The notes: a model not told the origin generated them from the letters alone. A stretch of DNA of 64,000 nt from an uncultured Leptolyngbyaceae cyanobacterium (GCA_938023035.1 CALIDI010000049.1:58835-122834); one strand, 5' to 3'; positions 19,143-29,460 are shown, numbered from the stretch's first letter. Translations and numbers: made by a program.

Positions 19143-19578
19143 GGGGCTAAGCAGGACGTAAGCCGGGTTCTGTTCTCCCACAAGGGGGGCGGTTATCTAT
19201 CTGGGGCATTTGTTACCAAATGCCTCTAGCGGACTCGTTGAAGTTACCTTCAACCTGGAACTGGAAAAAGACCAACCCTTGTTCCTACAGCCTTGCTTCC
19301 AGCCGGGGTTTACCGAGCCAGCACCTCTCGATGCTGCTGGTGCGCTCTTACCGCACCTTTGCACCCTTACCGAATGAACGAATGAAGTAGGAAGGATAAA
19401 GGATGAAACGAGTTTCTATCTTCTGCCTTCCGCCCTATCATCGGCGGTATGTTTCTGTGGCACTCTCCTCACGGTCACCCGCACTGGGCATTACCCAGCA
19501 AGCTTGGTCTTTTGGAAGCCCGGACTTTCCTCAAGCTGCGAAATAAACAGCCTGCAACCGCCTCGCCTACTTATCCCC
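19143..19578 (-). ncRNA. rnpB: RNase P RNA (type A)
   Basis: Read on the minus strand, the RNA contains GAGGAAAGTCCGGGCTTCC (5' half of the catalytic P4 core), ACAGAAACATACCGCC and the 3' end AGAACCCGGCTTACGTCCTG. The ends 19566-19578 and 19143-19155 can form the 13-bp P1 helix with one mismatch, which sets the approximate boundaries (about 436 nt). A stretch near 19376-19415 with GAATGAAC repeated as GAATGAAG looks like the short tandem repeats often inserted in cyanobacterial rnpB. It is divergent from ffs. Confidence 0.95.
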
Positions 19579-19587
19579 ACACCCAGT

Positions 19588-19593
19588 GTATAA
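19588..19593 (-). promoter_or_regulatory. -10 box of rnpB
   Basis: TTATAC on the minus strand lies about ten bases before the predicted 5' end of RNase P RNA, which agrees with the P1-based boundary. Confidence 0.5.
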
Positions 19594-19690
19594 CAGTCAT
19601 CGATTGCCGACTCATAACGGCCCTATCCCACTTTAGTCAGAGGTCTTGCCCATTAAACCTCTGGGTTGGCCATAGCAGTGCTATGCTAAA

Positions 19691-19793
19691 GATGGCTCGG
19701 ATCCATGCGATGACAACGCCCAAACCTTGTCAGGACCGGAAGGTAGCAGCAACACGGGATGCTTGTGATAGGCGTGGACTCCGGGTCTTTTTG
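19691..19793 (+). ncRNA. ffs: Signal recognition particle RNA (4.5S type)
   Basis: The universally conserved domain IV sequence GTCAGGACCGGAAGGTAGCAGC lies at 19729-19750. The flanks GGATCCATGC (near 19699) and GCGTGGACTCC (near 19772) pair to make the long hairpin of a bacterial small SRP RNA. A T-run (TCTTTTTG, 19787-19794) ends it. TATGCT at 19682 may be the -10 box. Length is about 100 nt. Confidence 0.93.
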
Positions 19794-19974
19794 TGAGACC
19801 AGCAATGGGGCATAAACCTTAGAAAACTTCAGAGAAAGCTGCAAACTCGTTCTGCTCCGGTTCGGCTTTCAACTCTGACAAATTGGGATGATGCCACTCA
19901 ATTCTGTCTATGCTAAAGATGTTAATCAGACTGTGAGATTAAACCAGTCCAAGGGTTTTAGGAGCGATCGCGCC

Positions 19975-20343
19975 ATGGTTTTTGGAGATTTGCTGAAAAA
20001 AGCCGTCTACCTCGGTGTCGGTTTAGCCTCTTATGCAGGAGAAAAAGCGGGCAAAACTATCGAAGAACTGCGTGAACAGGCACAAAAGCTAGCTCAAGAA
20101 ATGGTTGAGCGCGGCGAAATCACAGCCGACGAAGCCCGCCGCTATGTGGATGAATGGGTCAACAAAACGCAGCAGGCCACCGCATCACCGCCACAGCCTT
20201 CTCAAGCAGCACCGCAGCAACCTCGCCAGATTGAGATTCTCGAAGAGGATCCAGACTCTCCACCTGACGAAACGGTAGATGACATGCAGCAAAAATTGGC
20301 TGACCTGCAAGCAGAGTTAAATCGGTTACGAAATAATCGATAG
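19975..20343 (+). CDS. Phasin-like coiled-coil protein
   Basis: A 122-residue protein. ATG 19975 is chosen because AGGAG lies about ten bases upstream. The frame opens earlier at 19888 but those residues lack character. The N-terminal helix (FGDLLKKAVYLGVGLASYAGEKAGKTIEE) followed by REQAQKLAQEMVERGEITADEARRYVDE resembles polyhydroxyalkanoate-granule phasin family proteins of cyanobacteria. A Pro/Gln-rich linker and a C-terminal coiled coil (MQQKLADLQAELNRL) follow. A granule role is inferred from this resemblance only. It lies just downstream of ffs. Confidence 0.7.
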   Translation: MVFGDLLKKAVYLGVGLASYAGEKAGKTIEELREQAQKLAQEMVERGEITADEARRYVDEWVNKTQQATASPPQPSQAAPQQPRQIEILEEDPDSPPDETVDDMQQKLADLQAELNRLRNNR

Positions 20344-20531
20344 CCCCCCAACTCAAGATCCTGCGAGTTAAAATACCACCATTTGTTGCGATGGGCTTCG
20401 ACTGAATCTGTTTGAGCAAGATTTGCGTCAGAGGGTTTGACGGAGTCAACGATACCCGGCTAGGAGTGGAAACTAGTCGAAAATCGTAACAAAAGGTTAC
20501 TTCTTAAATCAAAGGTAGCAGAAGGTGTGCG

Positions 20532-20945
20532 ATGGAAGGTTGGTCACACGGTTTCTCCCAAGCAATTGAACAGATGATACGAGATGTTGAAAACTTCTTG
20601 GCTGATGTTGCCGAAGACCTAAACGACATGATTGATGGCTTCGCTGAGGTAACCGAAGAGCTTGCCGACCAGTTTCAGCAGGTCACTGCCCAAGTTGAAG
20701 AGGGCTTAAACACTCTAGTTGATCCAATTCTAGAAGCCTATCTTGGCTTCGAAATCACTGTTGAAAATAGTATTCAACCCATTACTCACACCGTGGATCC
20801 CATCCTCAACAATCATTCTGCTTGCGTTGGTTGCCGCAATTATCATGGTCATTCCTACAATGGCAACTTGCTTATTTGCGCCATGCATCCCTATGGTTGG
20901 GAAGATGAGAAGTGCCCTGACTGGGAATCTACCTGGAAAGAATAA
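20532..20945 (+). CDS. Cyanobacterial protein with C-terminal Cys4 module
   Basis: A 137-residue protein. Residues 1-90 form an acidic amphipathic helical region (EQMIRDVENFLADVAEDLNDM). Residues 98-128 hold four cysteines, C98, C101, C116 and C128, in the pattern CxxCRNYHG...CAMHPYG...CPDWE. This fits a small cyanobacterial domain, possibly DUF6464, which I cannot confirm. The cysteines probably bind a metal. A similar pattern ends the MBL-fold protein at 53815. The function is unknown. The start lies about ten bases after AGCAGAAGGTG. Confidence 0.75.
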   Translation: MEGWSHGFSQAIEQMIRDVENFLADVAEDLNDMIDGFAEVTEELADQFQQVTAQVEEGLNTLVDPILEAYLGFEITVENSIQPITHTVDPILNNHSACVGCRNYHGHSYNGNLLICAMHPYGWEDEKCPDWESTWKE

Positions 20946-21254
20946 GCATTTCAACTCCCGTGAGCTTCAGCAAACCTTCTTTGCTAGGCCGTCTCGCCAC
21001 CGCTGCTTGGCTGACAAAACAACTAAAACCTCTGAGATGCCCTTTGAGATGCCTTCTGTGAAGCGGGCGATTAAAAGCGTGCCTAAACGACTGAAGTGTG
21101 TTTCTGTGCAGTCGATAGGTACTGGATAGGTCACAGGGTTTTCCGTAGCCGCAAAGGCAGACTTTGATCGCTTAGCTAAGGCTTTAACCACCCGAAAAAG
21201 AAAGAAACCTTATTATGTAGTTAACCTGATTCACTAACAAAACTTAAACTCCTT

Positions 21255-21297
21255 CACCCCTTGCTTGAAGGCCCGTTAGGGCTATACCCCTCTTCCG
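21255..21297 (+). repeat. Dispersed repeat family C, copy 2
   Basis: CCCCTTGCTTGAAGGCCCGT followed by TAGGGCTATACCCCTCTT matches 13075-13116 with only a few changes. Confidence 0.6.
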
Positions 21298-21654
21298 GAA
21301 CAGGCTATTCGTCATACAGCTCTCCCTGAAAACCTTACCAGAGCTGCAATCTAGTTTCTCGTTGTACGGAAGCAATGAGGATAACGGTTTCAGGGGATCA
21401 GCTGCAATCCGAAACTCTCGCTAAGACGAGACGTTGCTTGGGAAAGCGCTAACCTACCAAGATCCTCTCTGGATCAGGCTTGCACTGAATTTTGCGTAAT
21501 GGGTAGGAACGGGCGAGGGGCTTCGCACCCAGATGCTCGGTTTGAAATCTCTTCTCCCCTAGTAGGAAAAGGAATTGAGGGATTGGTAAAAAGATTTGTC
21601 AGGCAGTCAGCTAGCAGCTAACTCTCCGCCGATACAGTCCGTTTTATATCGCGC

Positions 21655-21763
21655 AGGGACTTTGAATCGGTTCCTCTTCGCCCGTTTGGGAAAAAGGATC
21701 TGGGGGATGTAGCGCTCTGCTCTTCCCACAGGGTGGAGCAACTTGCAAAAGTGGGATGCCCCC
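21655..21763 (+). repeat. Dispersed repeat family B, copy 2
   Basis: It shares GGGACTTTGAATC, CGTTTGGGAAAAAGGATC and the tail GCTCTGCTCTTCCCACAGGG...AACTTGCAAAAGTGGGATGC with the copies at 43721 and 49201. Confidence 0.6.
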
Positions 21764-21956
21764 GCAGTGAACAGCGCACTCGCTCTAAGCAAATGCGTCA
21801 TTTTTCTCAGAAATGGGCGCGGGCGAGTCCTTTTGTTCAGTTCCTCATCCTAAAAAGCCCAACCTCACGATACGAAATTCAAAATACCTAGTGAAAAATG
21901 CAAATTGCTTGTGTTTCAAACTTTCTGAACTACCGGCTGATTTCTGCTGTGGTCTA

Positions 21957-23384
21957 CTAGTTTGCTTCTGCTAAGTGGATTTCTAACTGTTCGATCGCCG
22001 GTTCAATTAAAAAATCAACACTTTCTGTCGCGCACAAATCTGATAAGGGTTGAACCCGAAACATGGCGGCATCAATGAGTCGATGTAAAAAGATATAGCG
22101 ATCGTTTTTTCTGGCATGTACGCCCGCATTCAAAAAGTAGACCCCCGGCTGAAGCAGGCACTGAAATGTAAATGAAACCTTAAAAATTGTCCCGGCTTCA
22201 ATACGGGCTATTCCTTGCAAGGGTGGATGACTCGACGCCCCTCCCAACGAAAGCCCCGATACCGTTTTGATCAACATTCCAAAACAGACATCCGTTGCCG
22301 GCTCATTAAATTTCACCGTATAGGTATAAATATACTTCTTGCGCCGAATTAAAAAATTGACGGGGTCTCCTGAGAGGGTTGTAAGACCCGGTGACTCAAT
22401 TATGGCTCCATGGGAATCATAGTAAATCGTACTTTTAGGAACCAGCCCAGGAATGTAGGCTTCGCCTGATTTGAGTACCCCCATTGAATGAGTGGATTGG
22501 GAAACGGCTGAGGTTGCGGATGGCGCTTCTAGCTGGGATTCTATGATTTGGGTACTGGTTAATGTATCCTCATCTAGTTCCAGGGGATTCTGCAAGCTAG
22601 CCGTTTGATTTAATTGGCGAATACTTTGACGAACCGATTCTGTTTGGGTTGCTGCTGCGTAGATCAGGTTATGGTATTGAGAAATGACTAGCTTTGAGCT
22701 GCCTTGTAGCAACAGTTCGCCATGATCGAGTAATACGGCGGAGTCACAGAATTCGGTGATGGTGCTGGCAGAATGGGAGACAAACAGTACAGTGCCTCCC
22801 TGGGCTTGAATATCTTGAATCCGAGCGTAGCACTTGCGTTGAAAGGCTTCATCCCCAACAGAGAGGGCTTCATCCACTACGAGAATATCGGGATTGATGC
22901 TGGTGGCGACTGCAAAAGCAAGTCGCACAAACATACCACTTGAATAGGTTTTGACGGGCTGATCAATAAAATCGCCAATCTCAGAAAAGGCCCAGATGGC
23001 TTCGAATTTACTTTCGAGTTCTGCCTGGGTTAACCCGAGTAGTCTGCCATTAAAGAAAACATTCTGTCGTCCAGTAAATTCTGGATTAAATCCACTGCCT
23101 AATTCGAGCAGAGCGGCAACTTTGCCCTGCACCTTTACCTCTCCAGCCGTGGGGCGCAGGGTTCCTGCAATGATTTGCAGTAAGGTGCTTTTGCCAGAGC
23201 CGTTTTTGCCAACTATTCCGAGTGTATGCCCCCTTGGAATTTCTAGGCTGATATTTTTTAACGCCCAAAATTCTTGAGCATAGGATCTACCTGGCAGAAG
23301 CAGTTCCTTAAGGCGATCTGCCGGATGATGATAACGGCGAAAGTTTTTAGAGATATTTTTAACGGAGATGATAATTTCGCTCAT
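21957..23384 (-). CDS. ABC transporter ATPase, Wzt-like polysaccharide export
   Basis: A 475-residue ATPase of the O-antigen/teichoic acid export class. Walker A is GKNGSGKST (59-67), the signature YSSGM (147-151) and Walker B ILVVDE (167-172), with the LLELGSGFNPEFTGRQN segment typical of this class. A C-terminal domain of about 200 residues (from about 270) is Wzt-like, which in homologues binds the glycan to be exported. The cognate permease (Wzm) is not next to it, so the gene is an orphan here or its partner is elsewhere. Start: ATG in MSEIIISVKNISKNF. Confidence 0.92.
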   Translation of the reverse strand: MSEIIISVKNISKNFRRYHHPADRLKELLLPGRSYAQEFWALKNISLEIPRGHTLGIVGKNGSGKSTLLQIIAGTLRPTAGEVKVQGKVAALLELGSGFNPEFTGRQNVFFNGRLLGLTQAELESKFEAIWAFSEIGDFIDQPVKTYSSGMFVRLAFAVATSINPDILVVDEALSVGDEAFQRKCYARIQDIQAQGGTVLFVSHSASTITEFCDSAVLLDHGELLLQGSSKLVISQYHNLIYAAATQTESVRQSIRQLNQTASLQNPLELDEDTLTSTQIIESQLEAPSATSAVSQSTHSMGVLKSGEAYIPGLVPKSTIYYDSHGAIIESPGLTTLSGDPVNFLIRRKKYIYTYTVKFNEPATDVCFGMLIKTVSGLSLGGASSHPPLQGIARIEAGTIFKVSFTFQCLLQPGVYFLNAGVHARKNDRYIFLHRLIDAAMFRVQPLSDLCATESVDFLIEPAIEQLEIHLAEAN

Positions 23385-23642
23385 TTTAGAGGGGCAGGAT
23401 GGGAGCCAATCATTGAAACGTTAGGGGTAAAGATGGTGTTGGACTACGATTTACTGGCTCAATCTTGTTGCTTGGGGGTGCATGAGGTCACACGCCCTCC
23501 TTTACACCTAAGCGAGGTAGCTGGCTAGCCTCCCCTCAGATCCCGCAATCGTAGCAAGCTGTTGGTAAGCAGCCGATGCTGCGTGATCAACCGCCTCTTG
23601 ATTCTGGCGAACAAGGCTGGCTGGGGCAAACGCGATCGCCCA

Positions 23643-23912
23643 TTAGATGGCTTGAATCCATTCTGTCACGGTGTACTCTGTCCAAATTCCCTGCTGCCAG
23701 TAAGGGTCGGACTCGATTAGTTGACGTACCGTTGCTTCATCGGGTGCCTCATAAATGCCAAAGACTTGGCGTAAATCTATGGTTGGCCCAATTGTGATTA
23801 GAATGCCTGCTGCTTTTTGTTGAGCGAGCCCATCAAGGTGAGCTTGGCGATAGGGAGCACGTTTTTCGAGCACATCATCGCAATAGAAGCCAGTTAAAAC
23901 ATATTTAGGCAT
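23643..23912 (-). CDS. YciI family protein
   Basis: An 89-residue ferredoxin-like alpha/beta protein: KYVLTGFYCDDVLEKRAPYRQAHL, then GILITIGPT and the C-terminal ESDPYWQQGIWTEYTVTEW. The conserved His in the RxxHL region (His24) and the (D)PY(W)xxG segment define the YciI-like family, whose biochemical role is unsettled in most bacteria. It lies 57 bases after pheT on the same strand. Confidence 0.85.
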   Translation of the reverse strand: MPKYVLTGFYCDDVLEKRAPYRQAHLDGLAQQKAAGILITIGPTIDLRQVFGIYEAPDEATVRQLIESDPYWQQGIWTEYTVTEWIQAI

Positions 23913-23969
23913 AGCGAAGTGACAACAGCATAGAATGGAAACAAGCCAACCAGGAGACCGCAGCAGCGC

Positions 23970-26405
23970 TTAACTACGCAGTTCAACACGAAACTTTTCC
24001 ACCAGACTTTCTCGAATTTTTTGGTGAACAGGTTCAATATCATCTTCTGTCAGGGTGCGATCGCTGGCCCGGTAAATGAGTCGAAATGCAAGACTCCGTT
24101 GCCCATCAGCAACCCCTTCACCACGATAGTCATCAAATAGCTCCAAAGACTCGAGGAGACTACCCCCTGCTTGCCGGATAGTTCGCTCTAGCTCAGCGAC
24201 TGAGGTGTTTGTACTGACAAAGAAGGCAATATCCCGCCCTGATAGGGGGTAGGGCGAATAGGGCTGAAACAAACGTGCAACTGTTGTGTCATCGTTCAGC
24301 TCATCCAGCATGACCTCTAGATCCAGCTCAAATACATAAACCGCTTCGGGCAAGCCTCGATCACGGCGTAGTTGCGGGTGTAGCTGGCCAAACGTACCCA
24401 ACCGGGTTCCCCTAATCCAGAGTGAGGCGGTACGGCCAGGATGAAGCCGTTCATCCCGACGATCGGGTTGGTACTCAACCACCAGCCCTAACCGTTGGAG
24501 TGCATTTTCCAGCCGTCCCTTGGCTTCATACCAATTGATTGGGCGATCGCGACCGGCCTGCTGCCATTTTCCCTGGGTTGGGTCACCCCCCATAATTCCA
24601 CCCAGCGCCTCCGCTTCACTCAAGCCTTCTTCCTCTGACCAAAAGATGCGGCCAACTTCAAAGGCATTCAGGGCACCATTTCCCTGTTCAAGATTGTACT
24701 GAAAGGCATCCACCAACCCCGTAATCAGATCGGTTCGCAAGGCGGCATACTCACTGAATAGGGGATTCATCAACACAATCTGTCGTCCCCCGGTTGGCTT
24801 TGTCACCGAGTAATGGTTGACTTCTGTTAAACCCACCGCCCGAAATGCTTCTCGAATCTTGCGTTTAAGCTCTGCTTCAATGGAGAGATAGCCAGGTTCT
24901 GTTTTTTCAGGAAGGGTGTCGCAGAAGTTGTTGTAACCGTAAACCCGGGCAACCTCCTCAATCAAGTCAATTTCCCGCTCTAGATCGCGATAGCGGTAAG
25001 GCGGCACAGTGACCAACCAGCTTTGATCAGGAGTAATCGGAGTAATCACACAGCCCAAATCTGTCAAAATTGTTTCAACCACCTGTGCCGGTAGCTCGCC
25101 CAAGTCACTTTCTATCTGAATAGGGCCGAGAATTTGATTAATTCGATCCAGGCGCAGCTCAATGGAACGGGTATAAGCCTGTGGCTGAGGCAACTCGGTC
25201 ATAACCTGATGGGTTACAACTCCCCCCGCCAGTTGAGTGATTAAGTCTAATGCACGGCGACAGGCAATGCCTAACTCTGCCTGGTTAATTCCCCGTTCAT
25301 AGCGAGCCGAAGCCTCTGTGCGCAATCCTTGGCTGCGAGCAGAGCGGCGAATTGTTGCCGGGTCAAATAAAGCGGCTTCTAAGAAGAGATTCGTTGTACC
25401 AGCATGAACTTCTGTAGCTTCACCACCCATCACCCCCGCCAAAGCTACCGGATGGTCATTTGCCGTGATTAGCAGCGTCGTATCTGCCAAATTGCGCGTT
25501 TGGCCATCCAGCGTGGTCAGCGTTTCTCCTGGCTCGGCAAAGCGGACTCCGATTTGCAGGACTTGCGATTGGGCAACTGCCTGCAGGCGATCGCGATCAA
25601 AAGCATGGAGGGGTTGGCCCCACTCCAATAAGACATAGTTGGTCGCATCCACTACATTATTGATCGGACGCACCCCCGCTGATTGCAACCGTTGCTGCAA
25701 CCAAGCAGGAGATGGAGCAATTTTTACCTGCTCAATCATGGTGCCAATATAAGCCGGACAAGCCGATCTTTCGGACAAGCATAGAGTAAGACCCTCTCCC
25801 GCTAGCAGGTCATCCCAGGGCTGGGGCTGAGGAAGCTTTAGCGTTGCCCCCGTCAGAGCCGCTAGTTCACGGGCAATTCCCACCATACTTAGGGCGTCTG
25901 CCCGGTTCGCCGTAGAAGTTAAATCCAAAATGACATCATCTAACCCCAACAATGGACGGACATCCTGCCCGATCGTTAAGTTGTCGCCCTCAAAGCTGTG
26001 AATCCCGCTAGACTCTTTCGCTAACCCCAATTCGGCCAAGGAGCAGATCATTCCCTCAGACTGCACTCCCCGCAACTTAGCGGGTTTAATCTTCAAATCA
26101 ATGATCGGCAGGTAAGTACCTAAGGTTGCCACTGGCACATAGAGACCCGCTTTGACATTCGCGGCCCCACAAACGATGGTAGAAGGCTGATCCGCCCCAA
26201 TATCGACTTGGCAAACGCTGAGTTTATCCGCATTTGGATGAGGCTGTCGTTCTAGAACATGGCCCACCACCACGCCTTCGGCCCAAGTACGACGATCCTC
26301 CACATCTTCCACTTCAAAACCCGCCATCGTCAGTGTTTCCGCCAACTCAGTCGGAGATAGCGTCGTTTCGACCAGTTCTTTTAACCAATTGAGGGAAATT
26401 CGCAT
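23970..26405 (-). CDS. pheT: Phenylalanyl-tRNA synthetase beta subunit
   Basis: An 811-residue subunit that, with PheS, charges tRNA-Phe. Order: N-terminal tRNA-binding OB fold (about 40-150, [23 protein letters not shown]), B3/B4 editing domain (about 215-385), B5 (about 400-485), a catalytic-like domain (about 490-700) and the C-terminal anticodon-binding FDX-ACB domain (about 715-811, [18 protein letters not shown]). Length is normal. pheS is not adjacent, as is common in cyanobacteria. Confidence 0.97.
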   Translation of the reverse strand: MRISLNWLKELVETTLSPTELAETLTMAGFEVEDVEDRRTWAEGVVVGHVLERQPHPNADKLSVCQVDIGADQPSTIVCGAANVKAGLYVPVATLGTYLPIIDLKIKPAKLRGVQSEGMICSLAELGLAKESSGIHSFEGDNLTIGQDVRPLLGLDDVILDLTSTANRADALSMVGIARELAALTGATLKLPQPQPWDDLLAGEGLTLCLSERSACPAYIGTMIEQVKIAPSPAWLQQRLQSAGVRPINNVVDATNYVLLEWGQPLHAFDRDRLQAVAQSQVLQIGVRFAEPGETLTTLDGQTRNLADTTLLITANDHPVALAGVMGGEATEVHAGTTNLFLEAALFDPATIRRSARSQGLRTEASARYERGINQAELGIACRRALDLITQLAGGVVTHQVMTELPQPQAYTRSIELRLDRINQILGPIQIESDLGELPAQVVETILTDLGCVITPITPDQSWLVTVPPYRYRDLEREIDLIEEVARVYGYNNFCDTLPEKTEPGYLSIEAELKRKIREAFRAVGLTEVNHYSVTKPTGGRQIVLMNPLFSEYAALRTDLITGLVDAFQYNLEQGNGALNAFEVGRIFWSEEEGLSEAEALGGIMGGDPTQGKWQQAGRDRPINWYEAKGRLENALQRLGLVVEYQPDRRDERLHPGRTASLWIRGTRLGTFGQLHPQLRRDRGLPEAVYVFELDLEVMLDELNDDTTVARLFQPYSPYPLSGRDIAFFVSTNTSVAELERTIRQAGGSLLESLELFDDYRGEGVADGQRSLAFRLIYRASDRTLTEDDIEPVHQKIRESLVEKFRVELRS

Positions 26406-27014
26406 AGCCTCTCGTTTTTAACCCAAAAGCTTTTTAACCCAAAAGCACGCCAACATTAAAGTTAGCCCCGTGCAGGAGGGGTTGAATCGGTCCAAGTCTC
26501 ACTAGGGGTGAGAAAAACGCAAAACGTCGCCCTATCGCGATTGACCCACTCATTCTACCGTTGAGCGGAGCTGTCCGTGGCGTTTCTTGCTCTGAAAAAC
26601 CGTCAGATAATTACGGAATTTGAAGATTCTATCAGTATTAAATTAAGTAGGAATCCCTGCAGATGCTTCACCAATCCTGGAGTTCTGCAAGGGCCTTACA
26701 AATTCCGCAACAATAGAGGCAGAGCTTGATTAAAGGCTCCTCTAGAATAAAGAGAGAGAAGGGCTAGGAGGTATTGCCCCTGTTGCTCTGGCAATGGTTT
26801 TGGGCAATCTTAATACCAAGGGGACGTTTTAGCGCTGGTCTTAAATCCGTAATCCTGACTGGTTTTCCCCTACTTTTACCGATAATCAGGGTGCCTTTAG
26901 CAACTCTTCAGCAGATTTCTGGCAAGAATGCGGCTTCGCTTCTTTGCCTAGTTTCTTCATAATGGAGTGAAGGACTACCCCCACAGTAGTTGAACCTACA
27001 ACGAGCAAGGCTAA
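26406..27014. other. Divergent intergenic region, pheT-spkB
   Basis: 600 bp between divergent genes. A TTG-started ORF (26774-26962) behind AGGAGG looks hydrophobic but has no family pattern, and I do not support it as a gene. No repeat copy is recognised here. Confidence 0.45.
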
Positions 27015-28613
27015 ATGAGTTACTGCCTAAACCCAGCATGCCCGAATCCTCAAAATCCTTCGGATGTGAATGTATGCCAAGCGTGTGGGGCAGGGCTGCT
27101 TTTGCGCGATCGCTATCGAGTCATCCAAGCACTAGGGCAAGGTGGCTTTGGCGCAACATTTTTAGCTATTGACGAATCTTTGCCGGGCCACCCAAACTGC
27201 GTTATCAAGCAACTGCGCCCTAATGCCACCGCTCCTCATATGATGCAAATGGCACGCGAGCTGTTTGAACGGGAGGCTCAAACCCTAGGGCGCATTGGCA
27301 ACCACCCCCAAGTTCCCCGACTACTCGACTACTTTGAAGCCAACCAAGAGTTTTATCTTGTTCAAGAATTTGTGAGTGGCTCCACCCTGCAGCAAGAAGT
27401 CAAACGCTCAGGCCCCTTTACTGAAGCAGGTACCAAGCAATTTCTCAGCGAGATTTTACCTGTCCTGGAGTATATCCACTCCAATCGGGTGATTCACCGA
27501 GATATTAAACCCGCTAACATGATTCGCCGCCTGCAAGATTGTAAGCTGGTACTTATTGATTTTGGTGCCGTGAAATACCAGAGTCAGCAGCCAACCAGCA
27601 GCTCCGACCAAACCGCGCTGACAGCCTATGCTATTGGCACACCAGGCTTTGCGCCACCAGAGCAAATGGCCATGCGCCCCGTGCCCGCCAGCGACATTTA
27701 TGCCCTAGGGGTGACGTGCATTTATTTACTGACCGGTAAATCTCCGAAGGATCTCGACTATGACCCGACAACAGGAGAACTCGTTTGGGAAAAACATGTC
27801 CATATCAGCGACCACTTTAAATCCGTTCTCCGTAAGATGCTAGAAGTTTCGGTGCGTCACCGTTATCAGACCGCCGATGAGATTTTTCGTGCTCTCGACT
27901 TAGAGCCTTACCTAGATAGCCTGGCTAACAGCATGGTGACGGCTCCCCGCGCGCCCCAACCCCAACGCCGCACCGGAGATACAGGGGGTAACCCAGCTTC
28001 TCCGGCAGCTAGAGCAGCGATGGCCATTCGCTCGCGGCAGATTCGCCCGGATGTAAGTGGCATACAATCGGGGTTAACCCGAGGCCGCCCTCATGATCTG
28101 AGAACTAGCCACAGTAGCCCTTTGCGTGGCAACTCGGCAGGCAAACGGCGAGATTTTACTGGCGAAAAGCCCCGTCAACCCACACGCCTTGATGCGGAAG
28201 GGTTGCAAAGTTATTACAGCAAGGGCAAACGTGATTTTGCCTCCCACGATCTCTCATCACTCCATCTGCCGAAAGCGAACTTGTCTGGGGCCAACTTTCA
28301 CCAATCTAATTTAAGTGGGATTAACTTGCAGGGGGCAAACTTGGCCAATGCTGACTTTGGTCGAGCAAACCTGCAACGAGCCAATCTCAGGGATGCCAGT
28401 ATGACGAGAGCTTACATGAGTAATGCGGATTTGGAAGGGGCTGATTTACGCGGAACCGATTTGAGTGCTGCTTATTTGCTCAATGCTAATCTCCGCGGAG
28501 CCAATCTCTGTGGCGCAAATCTCACCGGGGCCAAACTGACTGAGGAGCAATTAGCTATGGCACGTACAAATTGGATGACTGTGCGCCCCAGCGGCAAACG
28601 AGGAGTCTGGTAA
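27015..28613 (+). CDS. spkB: Ser/Thr protein kinase with zinc ribbon and pentapeptide repeats (SpkB-like)
   Basis: A 532-residue kinase. The N-terminus has C4, C9, C21 and C24 (YCLNPACPNP...VCQACG), a zinc-ribbon pattern. The kinase domain spans about 34-300: G-loop GQGGFGATF, Lys65, HRDIKPAN (161-168), DFG (182-184). A basic disordered linker follows, then pentapeptide repeats from about 415 to 510 (ANLSGANF, ANLANADF, ADLRGTDL). This order matches the Synechocystis SpkB type, linked there to oxidative stress and motility. No membrane helix is seen. The downstream methyltransferase starts 6 bases after the stop, suggesting one transcript. Confidence 0.9.
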   Translation: MSYCLNPACPNPQNPSDVNVCQACGAGLLLRDRYRVIQALGQGGFGATFLAIDESLPGHPNCVIKQLRPNATAPHMMQMARELFEREAQTLGRIGNHPQVPRLLDYFEANQEFYLVQEFVSGSTLQQEVKRSGPFTEAGTKQFLSEILPVLEYIHSNRVIHRDIKPANMIRRLQDCKLVLIDFGAVKYQSQQPTSSSDQTALTAYAIGTPGFAPPEQMAMRPVPASDIYALGVTCIYLLTGKSPKDLDYDPTTGELVWEKHVHISDHFKSVLRKMLEVSVRHRYQTADEIFRALDLEPYLDSLANSMVTAPRAPQPQRRTGDTGGNPASPAARAAMAIRSRQIRPDVSGIQSGLTRGRPHDLRTSHSSPLRGNSAGKRRDFTGEKPRQPTRLDAEGLQSYYSKGKRDFASHDLSSLHLPKANLSGANFHQSNLSGINLQGANLANADFGRANLQRANLRDASMTRAYMSNADLEGADLRGTDLSAAYLLNANLRGANLCGANLTGAKLTEEQLAMARTNWMTVRPSGKRGVW

Positions 28614-28619
28614 ACCGGT

Positions 28620-29423
28620 ATGGGGCTAGCGGATCGGCTACAAAAGGAGCGCTCCTTTCATGATCAATGGGCAGCCGGTATTGATGTTGATGGGATTCGA
28701 GTGGCTGACTATTTTGAGGCCTGTACTGCTCCAGAAAACCGCTTTATCTTAAACCACTTGGGCGATGTTAGGGGCAAATTACTGCTGGATTTAGGCTGCG
28801 GAGCTGGAGAAAATAGTGTCTATTTTGCCCGTCGGGGAGTTAGTTGTGTAGCAGCAGACTATTCCCCTGGGATGGTGGAGGTAGCACTGAAACTGGCTCG
28901 GGCAAATCAGGTGAGTGTCACTGGTAGGGTAATCAATGCCTTGGAGATCGATTTCCCAGACAATACTTTTGATATTGTTTATGCAGCGAATCTACTACAT
29001 CACATCCCTGACCCAGCGATCGCCCTGAGGGAAATGCATCGGGTTGTAAAGCCGGGAGGGCAGGTGTGCTTTTGGGATCCCTTAAAGCATAATCCCGTGA
29101 TTAATATTTACCGTCAGATCGCGCAGCAAGTTCGCACCGAAGACGAGGCCCCTCTGGATATTGCGATTCTGGAGACGGTGCGATCGCTGTTTTCCCAAGT
29201 TAATGCAGAAACCTTTTGGCTAACAACCCTGTGGATTTTTCTGCACTTTTATTTCATTGAGCGCGTCAACCCAAACCGGGAACGCTACTGGAAAAAAATC
29301 ATCCTGGAGCATCAACGACTGGCACCGATTTATCATCCTCTAGAACGGCTTGACCAGAAACTCAAAAAACTACCCTTTTTACCTCGCCTTGCCTGGAATT
29401 TAGCCGTCGTTGCCGTCAAATAG
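28620..29423 (+). CDS. Class I SAM-dependent methyltransferase
   Basis: A 267-residue methyltransferase with motif I LLLDLGCGAGENSVYFAR (about 56-73), acidic loop VAADYSPGMVEVAL and motif LHHIPDPAIALREMHRVVKPGG. The C-terminal third is rich in aromatic and basic residues (TLWIFLHFYFIERV...YWKKII), suggesting a lipid or membrane-associated substrate, but the acceptor is not predictable. It is tightly linked to the SpkB-like kinase. Confidence 0.88.
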   Translation: MGLADRLQKERSFHDQWAAGIDVDGIRVADYFEACTAPENRFILNHLGDVRGKLLLDLGCGAGENSVYFARRGVSCVAADYSPGMVEVALKLARANQVSVTGRVINALEIDFPDNTFDIVYAANLLHHIPDPAIALREMHRVVKPGGQVCFWDPLKHNPVINIYRQIAQQVRTEDEAPLDIAILETVRSLFSQVNAETFWLTTLWIFLHFYFIERVNPNRERYWKKIILEHQRLAPIYHPLERLDQKLKKLPFLPRLAWNLAVVAVK

Positions 29424-29460
29424 GGCAACGCAGCAGCCATCTTAGGAGAAGACTGATACT

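Larger units (their letters stand above)
20946..21956. other. Gene-free region with repeats C and B
   Basis: About 1 kb without a supportable gene. It carries the family C block at 21255-21297 and a family B copy at 21655-21763. ORFs inside the repeats are by-products of the repeat sequence. Confidence 0.6.

Noticed and set aside
26774..26962. 62-codon TTG-started ORF behind AGGAGG
   Set aside because: The ribosome binding site is tempting, but the product has no recognisable pattern and a shorter overlapping ATG ORF uses the same site. Not strong enough to call.
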